IMG/VR virus record: IMGVR_UViG_3300032308_001684
Location: 31,849 to 95,848 of that record
DNA: 64,000 nucleotides
DNA from: a virus
Strand: one strand, 5' to 3'
This document shows, in pieces, positions 47,255 to 56,359 of this stretch. Within the stretch, counting starts at the first letter, position 1, and every line of letters begins with the position of its first letter. The notes beneath the pieces were generated by a model that saw only the letters and a list, made by a program, of their open reading frames with translations, had not been told where the DNA came from and did not search any database. A program made the translations under genes and the position numbers.

Positions 47255-47794
47255 TTATCCTTCATATACTGCCGAATTGCCAGCATGTTCAAACACTTCC
47301 GCACTGCGTAAACGTACACCCTGGCCCACAGGATATCGACATTTGAATTCTTGTAAAGTGTCTCCGTTCTCTGCTACCAGGAACCAAGAATTACCTGCTT
47401 GAAATGCCTTGAGAATATTTTCCATGGTTGTGTAAGCAAGTTCAGCAAACTTTTCGCAACCCACACCCTCGACAATTCTGAGGTCACACACTCCGCCTTG
47501 ATCTTGTAATCCAAACATGGCCATGGTCTCAAACAATTTCAAATGTGGATCATCCTTGGCCACAACCAGGGTGTGATCAAACACATATTCGCTCCATTCT
47601 TTAAATGCTTTGAGTCCACCAAAGTCCATGACCCAGTTACGGTCGTCCAAGGTTTCACTTTCAAATACAAGTTTGATACCAATTGAATATCCATGTAATA
47701 GACTGCAATGACTGTGCGTACTACGCCACTGTCTAAAACAGCATGATAAGCCGCGGTCAGTGCCGTATGTTTTTGTTGAAAGATATTTTGCCAT
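47255..47794 (-). CDS. queD: 6-carboxytetrahydropterin synthase (QueD)
   Basis: 179 residues. CCFRQWRSTHSHCSLLHGYS gives the Cys and the His ligands of the zinc site, WVMDFGGLK the second strand, and FDHTLV the catalytic His/Asp, with RIVEGVGCEKFAELAY at the pterin Glu. Longer than bacterial QueD (about 120), as in phages. It turns dihydroneopterin triphosphate from FolE into carboxytetrahydropterin for QueE. Confidence 0.9.
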   Translation of the reverse strand: MAKYLSTKTYGTDRGLSCCFRQWRSTHSHCSLLHGYSIGIKLVFESETLDDRNWVMDFGGLKAFKEWSEYVFDHTLVVAKDDPHLKLFETMAMFGLQDQGGVCDLRIVEGVGCEKFAELAYTTMENILKAFQAGNSWFLVAENGDTLQEFKCRYPVGQGVRLRSAEVFEHAGNSAVYEG

Positions 47795-47812
47795 TTGTTT
47801 CTCCTATGTTAG

Positions 47813-47842
47813 ATTATAGCATAGGCTTGCAGAATTTGTAAA
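47813..47842 (-). promoter_or_regulatory. sigma70-type promoter of queD unit
   Basis: TTTACA at 47837-47842, TATAAT at 47813-47818, spacer 18. Confidence 0.7.
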
Positions 47843-47874
47843 GCGGGATGAATGCCGGAAAGGCCGCTGTGAAT

Positions 47875-48267
47875 CTATTTACCAGGGTTATAATCTGGCT
47901 TTTTATAGTTGGCTTGGCCAGGGATAACGCCACGCACACCGCCCACCGGATCTTCAACATCACCATGCCGTCTTGGAATCATGTGTACATGAGGATACAG
48001 CACTGTTTGCCCGGCAGCCGTACCGCAGTTCATTCCAATGTTGTAAGCATCAGCATCGCCCTTGAGTACTACCCATTCGCCATAGCGTTGGGCGGCCCGA
48101 AAACAATCTATAATGTTATCGGGTGTATTGACTTTGGGCACGAACAACAAATGCCCCTGGCTCACTGGATAACGGTCTCGAAAGATCCAGAATTTCTTGT
48201 CTTCGAAATACGCATCATCCCAGGGAGCAATACCTTGCTCCTGTGCTTGTTTGAGAGTGGCTGTCAT
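47875..48267 (-). CDS. HIT-family nucleotide hydrolase
   Basis: 130 residues from ATG 48267 (48294 possible). WIFRDRYPVSQGHLLFVPK and the catalytic histidine triad HVHMIPR. HIT proteins hydrolyse dinucleoside polyphosphates or nucleotide adducts. Follows the lipoprotein gene. Confidence 0.88.
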   Translation of the reverse strand: MTATLKQAQEQGIAPWDDAYFEDKKFWIFRDRYPVSQGHLLFVPKVNTPDNIIDCFRAAQRYGEWVVLKGDADAYNIGMNCGTAAGQTVLYPHVHMIPRRHGDVEDPVGGVRGVIPGQANYKKPDYNPGK

Positions 48268-48268
48268 A

Positions 48269-50644
48269 TTAGTTAAAACTCCATAATAGTTCATTCATAA
48301 TGCGGTATTGCCCTATGGTACTCACAGCCGCATTAAATCTAAATTGGGTACCTTTGTTAATCTGTTTGTTATAAACTCCTCGCATGTAATATGTAGGAGT
48401 TTTTAGAATATCAAGATTCTGTTTAGTATAAACTAATTGCCCTGAGCTGTCAAATGAACTGGGCACATTGGCCTCGACTTGACCACTGAGTACACGGGGC
48501 GCCTGCCCGAGATAGATACCCATATCGTTTTTCTTATCGCCCCAACGATATCCTGCTTCGGCCCAAGTGCCCAGGGTAGGACTCACACGAGTAATCAGTC
48601 CTGGGTTGATATCTGTGGTTACATACATCAAACTGGCCTTGGCAACAAAGCCGCCTTGGCGGTATGATACAACGTTGTCAAACACTGAGGATGATCGTAC
48701 CGTGCCCCAGACTCCACTGAAACTAACCCAAGGGTTGAAATTGAGCCGCGTGTATTGTGACCCAAACGCCCAAGCATCTTTTTTCCATACCGCAGGAATG
48801 CCTATACTGTACTGTCCTCCTCCAGGATCGTTGGGAGATTGATCCCCAGCAATACGCAACCCATTTACAACATTGGCCCTGACACCAGTTAAAAATTCAG
48901 CAGGGCTGGCAAGATCGTGATCGGCGCCCATGAAGTTGTTTCTTTGGAAAGCATCAAGTCCTGTGACATTCATTGGTCTAGCGTTGATCATGAACGGTCT
49001 TTGTAAAGCGTCCATGGCTATCATCTGTCCTGATCCTATGTCTACACCACTCACATGCCCTGACAGCATCTTTGCACCTATTGAAAGAGCACCTATGGGT
49101 CTCAATGCGGCTTCTAGATCTATCACACTGCCGTTCCAATAAGTGGCCGCTGTTTGTGCCAGCACAGCATTGGCCGCGGCTGTGCTCATGTACGGCCACT
49201 TCTGTTTGATTAGATCCACAGCGGCCTGTGCTGTTAATGTGGTTTGTGTACCCATTTGACTCATGTACACAGCCATCTTCTTGTCATTGTTGGCCTCATA
49301 CACAATCATGGTCACTAGATACATCTTGCCATCTGGAGCTTGAAAAATGTTTACTGTGCTGTTGGCTTCATTGGCACCCGTGCCCAGGCTGGTAGTCATT
49401 GCGGCAGCCTGTTTCAAAAAGTCCGTGAATATTTTTTGATGTGCGGCTACATATTTGCCATCACTGCTCTTTAACAGTACCTGTGTGCTATTATGATTGC
49501 CTGAAAAGTCTGTGGCACTGACCATGATATCGGTGCGGCCGTCACCATTGACATCCAAGAATCTAGGGTTATAGGTAGAATAGGTATTGGTATCATACCC
49601 AACCAATGTGTCTGCAGTCACATCTTGGAACACAGCCGACCCATTGTTTTTTAGGAACTGGATGGCACTTTGTTTAGCGTGAAAACCAAGACGGCTAAAA
49701 ACAATGGCATCTGGTCGTCCATCTTCGTTGAAATCGTGCGACACTACTCTCACATTGTGATCCAACAATGGTGCAGGAAGATCTGCTATGTATTGATAAT
49801 TCAGTTGCCCTCCGACAATGGTGTAACTGTACATCTTGGTGGTGCGGGCGTCACTGCATGCGGCGTTAGTTGTGTTACAAGCATTGTCTGTGACAATGAT
49901 TTGTTTTTGACCGTTGCCTAAAAAATTATCTGCAACAATACTTGAACCGCCCCATCGCAAATCGCCAGCATGGCCTCTACTGTCTATGTAAGGAGTAAAA
50001 TTGTTTACACGGTTGTTGATGGCCAGTGTGGTGTTGGGTCCATAGTCCACAAACAATAAATCTTTAAAACCGTCGCCATCCATGTCGGCAATGGCGCTGT
50101 CATGCGCCCAGACATTGGTCAATGGAATAGAGATACGATTAAAGTGAGTGCCCTGGTTGGAAAAAACATATCCAGGGCCATAGTGTTGCATGTCCGTGCT
50201 GGGTGCTACCAGCATGTCTTTTCGTCCTGTGTTGAACAAATCCGCAAACTTCACACTGGGTTCTGTGCCCAGGATTTCGTTGATACCGCCTGGAAACCAC
50301 TGTGCGGTACGGTCAATCAAGGTACCGTTTTCCCAGGCCAGCAAAGTAAGTCGACTATTGCTCCAGGTTTCGGGGGTGGCATACTGTGTTTGTCGTCCGG
50401 CCAGTATGATATCGTTGCCACTGCCAGTGATATTGGCATCAAAGATATCAAACACTGGAGCCGCACCATCTACTTTGGTCAGAGGATCAATAGTGGCAAC
50501 TCTCACAGGAGTGTGATATGGAACCTCGGCTCTTAAATATCCACCACCACCTGGGCCTCCTCCACCACCACCACCACCGCACCCAGCAAGGCCAGCGGCA
50601 AATGCTGATATTGAAACAAATAGTATCGTTCTTTTAAACGTCAT
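48269..50644 (-). CDS. Large exported lipoprotein with FG-GAP/VCBS repeats and beta-barrel-like end
   Basis: 791 residues. A signal with lipobox LAGC (Cys 22) is followed by a run of Gly. Three Ca-type repeats are seen: DMDGDGFKDLLFVD, DFNEDGRPDAIVFS, DVNGDGRTDIMVSA, as in integrin-like beta-propellers. The last 200 residues alternate aromatic and polar strands and end in ELLWSFN, barrel-like but with an extra Asn. A promoter is 30 bases upstream. It may be an outer-membrane host-range or adhesin-type protein; similar FG-GAP proteins occur in marine phages. Confidence 0.7.
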   Translation of the reverse strand: MTFKRTILFVSISAFAAGLAGCGGGGGGGGPGGGGYLRAEVPYHTPVRVATIDPLTKVDGAAPVFDIFDANITGSGNDIILAGRQTQYATPETWSNSRLTLLAWENGTLIDRTAQWFPGGINEILGTEPSVKFADLFNTGRKDMLVAPSTDMQHYGPGYVFSNQGTHFNRISIPLTNVWAHDSAIADMDGDGFKDLLFVDYGPNTTLAINNRVNNFTPYIDSRGHAGDLRWGGSSIVADNFLGNGQKQIIVTDNACNTTNAACSDARTTKMYSYTIVGGQLNYQYIADLPAPLLDHNVRVVSHDFNEDGRPDAIVFSRLGFHAKQSAIQFLKNNGSAVFQDVTADTLVGYDTNTYSTYNPRFLDVNGDGRTDIMVSATDFSGNHNSTQVLLKSSDGKYVAAHQKIFTDFLKQAAAMTTSLGTGANEANSTVNIFQAPDGKMYLVTMIVYEANNDKKMAVYMSQMGTQTTLTAQAAVDLIKQKWPYMSTAAANAVLAQTAATYWNGSVIDLEAALRPIGALSIGAKMLSGHVSGVDIGSGQMIAMDALQRPFMINARPMNVTGLDAFQRNNFMGADHDLASPAEFLTGVRANVVNGLRIAGDQSPNDPGGGQYSIGIPAVWKKDAWAFGSQYTRLNFNPWVSFSGVWGTVRSSSVFDNVVSYRQGGFVAKASLMYVTTDINPGLITRVSPTLGTWAEAGYRWGDKKNDMGIYLGQAPRVLSGQVEANVPSSFDSSGQLVYTKQNLDILKTPTYYMRGVYNKQINKGTQFRFNAAVSTIGQYRIMNELLWSFN

Positions 50645-50673
50645 AAAAATTCCAGACTAGTTATACTAAGAAC

Positions 50674-50703
50674 AGTATAACAAAATCTGGAATTTCTGGT
50701 CAA
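50674..50703 (-). promoter_or_regulatory. sigma70-type promoter of lipoprotein gene
   Basis: TTGACC at 50698-50703 then AGAAAT, TATACT at 50674-50679, spacer 18. Confidence 0.78.
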
Positions 50704-50721
50704 CTCGTAGACTTACCTAAC

Positions 50722-51396
50722 TCAAAACTTGTAAATTGGCAAGTAATAGTTTGAATCGGTCCAGCATTTGCGTTTGAATTTAATTTCAATTCTGCTTTTA
50801 CTGTTGTAATAATGCAAATCGGCAAAATCCGAGTCCACTAAATTGTGAAACTTGATTGTTGTGCCAGTAAATCTGTGCCCATTCTCTTGCAAAGTAGTGG
50901 TGGTATCGATTACTTTGAACCCACACAGGCAACAATCAAGAGTGGCTTTGTCTCGGATAATTCCCAACATATAGTATTCTTTGATTGTGGCAATTTTGCT
51001 CAACCATCCCTGCACATGAATGTTCCAGACTCCTTGAACATTCTGTTGGGAAAAGTGTGTTTTAGCATCCTGATCAAAATTTTGAAACACACTGGCTTCT
51101 GTAGTCAGTTTGGATTTTTCTTGTTTGCTTACACTCTTGACATCAATGCCAATGTCTGTGCCAATTTTTACATCAATCAAACTATGACCAGCACCATTCC
51201 ATACAGCACCAGGTATGCTGTCACTCACAGCATATTCCCATAACTCTTTTCCAAGACTCAGTGGACGACCCAGAGCAATGTGTCTACGCAATGGTGCAAG
51301 TATACTGTCCATCTCTGTTTGAAATGCAGTAGAAAAATTAGCACCAACCAGGGTGCTAATTTCTGTTGTTGTCATTGGTTCAAGACAATATGTCAT
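50722..51396 (-). CDS. PD-(D/E)XK-like nuclease candidate
   Basis: 224 residues. HSLIDVKIGTDIGIDVKSVSKQEKS has an Asp-rich strand followed by D-x-K, the order of restriction-type nuclease cores, with an upstream Glu (ELWEYAVSDS). Rest unrecognised. It overlaps FolE by four bases, so it is made together with the deazaguanine route and might cut unmodified DNA. The fold is inferred. Confidence 0.5.
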   Translation of the reverse strand: MTYCLEPMTTTEISTLVGANFSTAFQTEMDSILAPLRRHIALGRPLSLGKELWEYAVSDSIPGAVWNGAGHSLIDVKIGTDIGIDVKSVSKQEKSKLTTEASVFQNFDQDAKTHFSQQNVQGVWNIHVQGWLSKIATIKEYYMLGIIRDKATLDCCLCGFKVIDTTTTLQENGHRFTGTTIKFHNLVDSDFADLHYYNSKSRIEIKFKRKCWTDSNYYLPIYKF

Positions 51397-52163
51397 CTAG
51401 GAGCAAATTCCTGCTGTAGCTTGATATTGTCCATGAACTCTTTTTTTACCCCTGGGTCTGTTTTAAACACCCCAGTTAATACTGTGGTTTGTGTCAGTGA
51501 GCTATGTGCCATGATACCACGATTCTCGCAACATCCGTGTGTGGCTTGAATATAAACTCCTACGTTTTCACTGTCTGTGGCTCGCATGATTTCACGTGCT
51601 ATGTCGTTGCACAGTTCTTCTTGTAACGTGCCGCGCCGAGCACACCATTGGGCAATGCGTGTGTACTTCGACAATCCGATAAGCTTCTGCGCGGCAATGA
51701 TTCCAATATAGGCGACTCCTGAAACTGGTTGATGATGATGACTGCACATACTACGCAACTCACTGCGAACAACAAGCATACCGCTATAACGATCATTGCC
51801 ATCATTTGGAAAAGCGGTTGCATCAGGTGCTGGATCATATCTTCCTGCCATAATTTCGTTAAAGTACATTTTGGCCAAGCGACGTGCTGTGCCTTGTGAG
51901 TTAGGATCGTTTTCACGATCAATTAGTAATCGATCAAGCACAGTTTCAAATGCTGGTGTGGCTTCGTTGATTAGTTTTTCTATATCGCCATCATGTAGAT
52001 AATCACTGATATTGTCGCCTGCCCAAAAGCGTTTGCCGTCACGTTTCATTTTAAAACGGATATGGTCGCCTAAGTATGCTTCTTTATAGTTTTTGTCGTC
52101 ATCGCCTTGCTGTTCTGCGCCAGCAAGTGCGTTTTTTAAATCATCTGATGTAAATGTTGTCAA
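51393..52163 (-). CDS. folE: GTP cyclohydrolase I (FolE)
   Basis: 256 residues. SMCSHHHQPVSGVAYIGI with zinc Cys and His, GLSKYTRIAQWCARRGTLQEELCNDI, GVYIQATHGCCENRGI (second zinc Cys and His) and TTVLTGVF. This is the type I enzyme, here the first step GTP to dihydroneopterin triphosphate for QueD. A promoter lies 47 bases upstream. Confidence 0.92.
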   Translation of the reverse strand: MTTFTSDDLKNALAGAEQQGDDDKNYKEAYLGDHIRFKMKRDGKRFWAGDNISDYLHDGDIEKLINEATPAFETVLDRLLIDRENDPNSQGTARRLAKMYFNEIMAGRYDPAPDATAFPNDGNDRYSGMLVVRSELRSMCSHHHQPVSGVAYIGIIAAQKLIGLSKYTRIAQWCARRGTLQEELCNDIAREIMRATDSENVGVYIQATHGCCENRGIMAHSSLTQTTVLTGVFKTDPGVKKEFMDNIKLQQEFAPR

Positions 52164-52209
52164 TTTTTTCTCCGAGTTATTAAGGTCGTGGATGACCAGT
52201 CTTGCTATC

Positions 52210-52238
52210 AGTATAACAACTATTTAGACTGCTGTCAA
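52210..52238 (-). promoter_or_regulatory. sigma70-type promoter of folE
   Basis: TTGACA at 52233-52238, TATACT at 52210-52215, spacer 17. Confidence 0.8.
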
Positions 52239-52828
52239 GTGATTATATGAATTTTACGGCAATCAGGATACACTACTTTTTGATTTTGAGGAACAATGTT
52301 GAGCAACATCTCAAGACCTTTGACTGCATCTTCTATGGCAGGACGGTAATGATACCCAACCATGAACTCTTGTTGTTCTTGCCAAGGGCTAATTGACAAA
52401 TCTCTGCCATCATAGCGTTGGCGTAAAATAGTTTGGTATGCTGTTGCATCGTCAAGTAGTATAGCGCCGCCGTGCCCAATTTCCAAAGGTTTAGAATATC
52501 CAAAACTTAAACACATCATTGATCCTACTCGATACATATCTGGCTCAAGTCGTCTGGCACTGTCCCATATACGGGTGTTAATAAATTGATATTCGCCTAC
52601 CCACTGCTGAGTGTCTTGATCAAGATAGGTAAACTCAATACCTAGTTTGTGCATGGTCATGGGAATACTAAGATACGTATATGGCGTAAATGAACAATTA
52701 GTGATGTTATCATACCGTAAACATAATTCAATAGCGTGTGTGCAACAATCAGTCATGATTGCGTAAGTGGCGCCAGTGTACTCTGCCAGCAGTTTTTCAA
52801 ATTCTAAGATAGTATCAAACAATTTCAT
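52235..52828 (-). CDS. Short DegT/DnrJ-type aminotransferase
   Basis: About 197 residues from ATG 52828. FEKLLAEYTGATYAIMTDCCTHAIELCL is the PLP phosphate-binding N-terminus, and CLSFGYSKPLEIGHGGAIL holds the PLP Lys. The full family has about 370-400 residues; this one stops after the large domain, so the small domain is missing. It may still make amino sugars as a truncated form or with a partner. Overlaps the 119-aa gene. Confidence 0.7.
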   Translation of the reverse strand: MKLFDTILEFEKLLAEYTGATYAIMTDCCTHAIELCLRYDNITNCSFTPYTYLSIPMTMHKLGIEFTYLDQDTQQWVGEYQFINTRIWDSARRLEPDMYRVGSMMCLSFGYSKPLEIGHGGAILLDDATAYQTILRQRYDGRDLSISPWQEQQEFMVGYHYRPAIEDAVKGLEMLLNIVPQNQKVVYPDCRKIHIIT

Positions 52829-53184
52829 TCTGACAGATGATCCTTTTTGATTTCTCTTACAGGGCAAGATAGTTTTTCTGCCATGGTGTTTTTAATACCA
52901 ACCCGCTTGTTATTCCAGTCTCTTATTTTTATAGCACGACGTCCAATCTCTTCCAGCGGAAGTTCCATTTCTCGTCCACTTTTGAGTTCTTTTTCCAACT
53001 CCCAAATTTCATTGTGTATCTGTTGCAATTTGTTCAGATCGTCCTCAACCAACGACAACTCTAAATGTGTAGCTTGAGAGTTATAAAAATCAAGCTCGAC
53101 TTGATTGTTACCGATACGTTGGTGCTTGACTCTGGCAATGGCCAGACGATCCAGTAGTTCAACAACAGGAAATTGTGGCATCAT
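52825..53184 (-). CDS. Glycan-cluster protein of unknown function, 119 aa
   Basis: Helical: FPVVELLDRLAIARVKHQRI, LEKELKSGREMELPLEEIG and RDWNNKRVGIKNTMAEKL. Such short helical proteins with IHNEIWELE occur beside nucleotide-sugar and radical SAM genes. No reaction known. Coupled by overlap to both neighbours. Confidence 0.6.
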   Translation of the reverse strand: MMPQFPVVELLDRLAIARVKHQRIGNNQVELDFYNSQATHLELSLVEDDLNKLQQIHNEIWELEKELKSGREMELPLEEIGRRAIKIRDWNNKRVGIKNTMAEKLSCPVREIKKDHLSE

Positions 53185-54209
53185 AGATATAGTTGCTCAA
53201 TAGTTTTTGGATTGTCTAAAATAGACTGTATGTCATTGTTGGTAGAGTTGGGCCTGCAAGGTTTACACAATGTCACATTGGTTTTATCGTAGATGTCGTG
53301 GTGTCGTTGACTCAACCATAAATCTCGAAAATCTCCTTGATCCCAACGACCAATGCTAAACTGCGGGTTGCCTTTGTTATCGCAACATACATAGATATAC
53401 CCCTCGGCACAAAATACAGGAAAATGATACATCTGGTGACAACGTTTGTATTGTCGAGGTTGAGTTTTGTTTTCATTGATCCAGTAAGGAATACTGGTCC
53501 GATCACTGGCTTGTTTAATAAAAGATTTAAGCTCTTCAGTTATTACATGAGCTTGATTGTTATAAATCACCGGACGAAAGTACAGCATACGCCCACGGAC
53601 TTCTTTAACGTAATCAAAAAGATCGTTTATGGCCTGTTGATTATCGTTGTAAGGATTGATCAAACATTTAAAATCTACATTTATGCCGGCAGCAATAAAC
53701 TCTTTAGCATTTTCTTTTACACGGCTAAACAAACTTTTTGATGTAAGACTTCTGCGTATTTTTTCATATAGATCTTCTGTGCCAGCATCAATATCAATAC
53801 CAATCCAGGCTAGTTTTTTTAGTTTACTTACTGACACACCATCCAATAGCCGATCAAGTTTAGAACCGTTGGTAGTGATACTGGTAAGAAATCCTAGATC
53901 AATGGTATGTTCAATTACGTGTTCGTATCCTGACAGCACAGTGGGTTCGCCACCACCAGGATAAGTGATGGTATGAGTTGTTCCGTAGCTGTCAGGGGTA
54001 TGAGATCGCCAGGTAGACAGTTTGTCTAGTAGTTTAATATATTCTGTGTATTTTTTCTGTACTGGAGCCGCAGATCTATGATCTGCACTGTTGCAGTAGT
54101 AACAATCTTGATTACAGATATTAGTAAGATCAATGTCTACCTGGGCCGGAAGTATGGCTTTGGTGTCACAATTTTGCATCCAATGGACAAGTTCGGCGGT
54201 GTGATACAT
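53181..54209 (-). CDS. Radical SAM protein with SPASM-like C-terminus
   Basis: 342 residues. VDIDLTNICNQDCYYCN carries CxxxCxxC, PGGGEPTVLSGY the GGE SAM site, and the C-terminal half has a second Cys set (RCHQ, FCAEGYIYVCCDN, LCKPC) for auxiliary clusters. Modifies a peptide, sugar or RNA substrate. It sits with GalE and the aminotransferase, so an unusual sugar is likely. ATGA overlap with the next gene. Confidence 0.85.
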   Translation of the reverse strand: MYHTAELVHWMQNCDTKAILPAQVDIDLTNICNQDCYYCNSADHRSAAPVQKKYTEYIKLLDKLSTWRSHTPDSYGTTHTITYPGGGEPTVLSGYEHVIEHTIDLGFLTSITTNGSKLDRLLDGVSVSKLKKLAWIGIDIDAGTEDLYEKIRRSLTSKSLFSRVKENAKEFIAAGINVDFKCLINPYNDNQQAINDLFDYVKEVRGRMLYFRPVIYNNQAHVITEELKSFIKQASDRTSIPYWINENKTQPRQYKRCHQMYHFPVFCAEGYIYVCCDNKGNPQFSIGRWDQGDFRDLWLSQRHHDIYDKTNVTLCKPCRPNSTNNDIQSILDNPKTIEQLYL

Positions 54210-54212
54210 GGA

Positions 54213-55163
54213 TTACTTATTGTACCAGTTCCACCCATGCGTGATTATCTCTTCAATATCATATTGAGGTATCCAACCTGTGAGATTATTAAACTTGTCT
54301 GCACTGGCAGTGAGCACAGCCGGGTCTCCGCTTCTTGCTGGTCCGGTAATCAAATTGACTTTTTTACCAGTGACTTTTTCAGCTAATGTTACAATTTCTT
54401 TATTACTGTGTCCTGTATTAGTACCAAGATTGTAAACACCGCTGGGAACAGAAGAATCTATTGCCATGACATGCGCTCTTGCAATATCGTCGACATGAAT
54501 GTAATCACGAACACACGTTCCATCATCAGTGGGGTAGTCAGTGCCATATAGTGTAAAGTTTGTGCCGTTTTTGATACTTTCTAATACTCGAGCAATAATG
54601 TGTGTTGCTCCTGCTGGTTGACCGTGTCGAGCTTGACTGTCTGCACCACATGCATTGAAGTAACGAAATGACACAAAATCTAGATCATATGCACGTTGAT
54701 AACTTTGCAACATCCAGTCAACCATGAGCTTGCTTTGACCATACGGACTGATAGGATCAGCGGGATCAACTTCGTTTACCGGAGTCATTACAGGATTGCC
54801 ATATGTTGCGGCACTGCTACTAAAAATTATTCTAATGTTGGTCAGCTTGTGTTTAACAATATAGTCCAGCATGATCTTGGTCTTGACAAAGTTGTTGTCG
54901 TAGTATTCTTCTGGATTGGCTATGCTGGGCCCTACAAGACTGGTGCCAGCACAGTGAATAATTGCATCTGGGTTGAATTTTTTTATTGATTCAAGTGCAA
55001 CTTCCCCACTAAAATCTCCTGTACACCAGGTAGCGCCAGACTCTAGTAGAAGTTCTTCAGGCACAGTACGATCAATGGCATATACACTGTGTCCGGCATC
55101 TAATAATTTAAGAACTGTTTCTCCGCCAATGTAGCCGGCACCTCCGGTTACTATTACTCTCAT
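54213..55163 (-). CDS. galE: UDP-glucose 4-epimerase-like
   Basis: 316 residues. GGAGYIGGET (NAD site), FSSSAATYGNP, YGQSKLMVDWML (catalytic YxxxK), FRYFNACGAD, and GTCVRDYIHVDDIARAH with NLGTNTGHSNKEIV. These are the GalE blocks; interconverts UDP-Glc/UDP-Gal or the N-acetyl forms. Confidence 0.92.
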   Translation of the reverse strand: MRVIVTGGAGYIGGETVLKLLDAGHSVYAIDRTVPEELLLESGATWCTGDFSGEVALESIKKFNPDAIIHCAGTSLVGPSIANPEEYYDNNFVKTKIMLDYIVKHKLTNIRIIFSSSAATYGNPVMTPVNEVDPADPISPYGQSKLMVDWMLQSYQRAYDLDFVSFRYFNACGADSQARHGQPAGATHIIARVLESIKNGTNFTLYGTDYPTDDGTCVRDYIHVDDIARAHVMAIDSSVPSGVYNLGTNTGHSNKEIVTLAEKVTGKKVNLITGPARSGDPAVLTASADKFNNLTGWIPQYDIEEIITHGWNWYNK

Positions 55164-56359
55164 TGTTCAATTTTCCTTACAGCGTACTTGGCATGAGCAA
55201 CATGGTCTCGATACCGAGCACCTGTACGCAACCATTGTTCGCCATTGCCTTGAAGAATATCAACCACACGATCCACAGTACTGTTGTTCCAGTCTGAGAT
55301 CAAGCCCATGTTGTGATGTGGTTTTTCTAACAACAAAGCCAACTTGTTAAATGGGTCGTCTTCGCTCCAGGGTATGTAAAGACGATCTGGATCGTTGGCA
55401 AAAGTTTCTGGAAACGATCGATACGCAGGATACAGAACATTACAACCAAGAGTGTCAGCTTCACTTACTGTATTAGATACCCAGTCTTGTAGCGCACAGT
55501 TGAACAGCACACGGCTATCGTTGACAAGAGCATAGTATTCGTTCTTTGAAAGATTTTCAAAGATTTGCAATGTACCTTCGTCACTCATCTTGCGAGCACG
55601 TTTAACAAAGTCAGGATTGTTTGAGCGTAACGGTCCTCCAGAGAACACAGCAAAACTCACGTCCTTGTAAACCTTTTGATACTCTTCAGCTAGATCCATA
55701 AAGAAGCCAGGTTGTTTTTCTTGGTCAAAGCGAGCGGCAAAGCCCACACGCTTTTGTCTTTGTTCAAACGGTTTAATTTTATCCGCACCGCCGATGCGTT
55801 CTAATACTTCTTCTTTGCCAAATGCCAGTCCTGAAATATTATAGATCGGAGCAGTCCATCCAGCAATACGCATGTGAGCTACCATCTCTTCGTTTGTGGC
55901 CAACACTCCGGTTACAAAGCAGTTGACCATCTTTTCATACGTCGACATCCACTCTGCCATGCCCCAGACATGAACAAAGTCATCAGGATCAATGGCTTGA
56001 GCAAGACAACGAACATAAATGCGAGGACGCTGAGCAGGATCCACTTGATCGAGAATATAAGGTAAGCTCTCGATACCAGGCTGAAACATGTCTTCAAAGT
56101 ATATAACATCTTCATTTGTGACCTTTCCATTGCGCATCATCTGAACCAAGTTCATCATTTGACTCATACTAAAGTAACTGCGACCGTGTGCATCTAATAC
56201 TTGTCCTACACTGATACTCTGTGTGTTGTCAATGGTATTGCCGGGCACATACACCACATCTAAGCCACGGCGATCAAACACACGACGATTCCACTCTGTG
56301 AGTTGTAGTGTGTATCGGGCTTCATAACTTTCTAGCCCCATGTAAAATAGTTTTCTCAT
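55160..56359 (-). CDS. Glycosyltransferase (GT-B type)
   Basis: 399 residues. VGFAARFDQEKQPGFFMDLAEE and FAVFSGGPLRSNNPDFVKRA, then LFNCALQDWVSNTVSEADTLGCNVLYPAYRSFPE with the donor-site Glu are GT4-like motifs. The N-terminal half is diverged. Related proteins of about this size are frequent in large phages. Overlaps GalE. Confidence 0.78.
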   Translation of the reverse strand: MRKLFYMGLESYEARYTLQLTEWNRRVFDRRGLDVVYVPGNTIDNTQSISVGQVLDAHGRSYFSMSQMMNLVQMMRNGKVTNEDVIYFEDMFQPGIESLPYILDQVDPAQRPRIYVRCLAQAIDPDDFVHVWGMAEWMSTYEKMVNCFVTGVLATNEEMVAHMRIAGWTAPIYNISGLAFGKEEVLERIGGADKIKPFEQRQKRVGFAARFDQEKQPGFFMDLAEEYQKVYKDVSFAVFSGGPLRSNNPDFVKRARKMSDEGTLQIFENLSKNEYYALVNDSRVLFNCALQDWVSNTVSEADTLGCNVLYPAYRSFPETFANDPDRLYIPWSEDDPFNKLALLLEKPHHNMGLISDWNNSTVDRVVDILQGNGEQWLRTGARYRDHVAHAKYAVRKIEQ

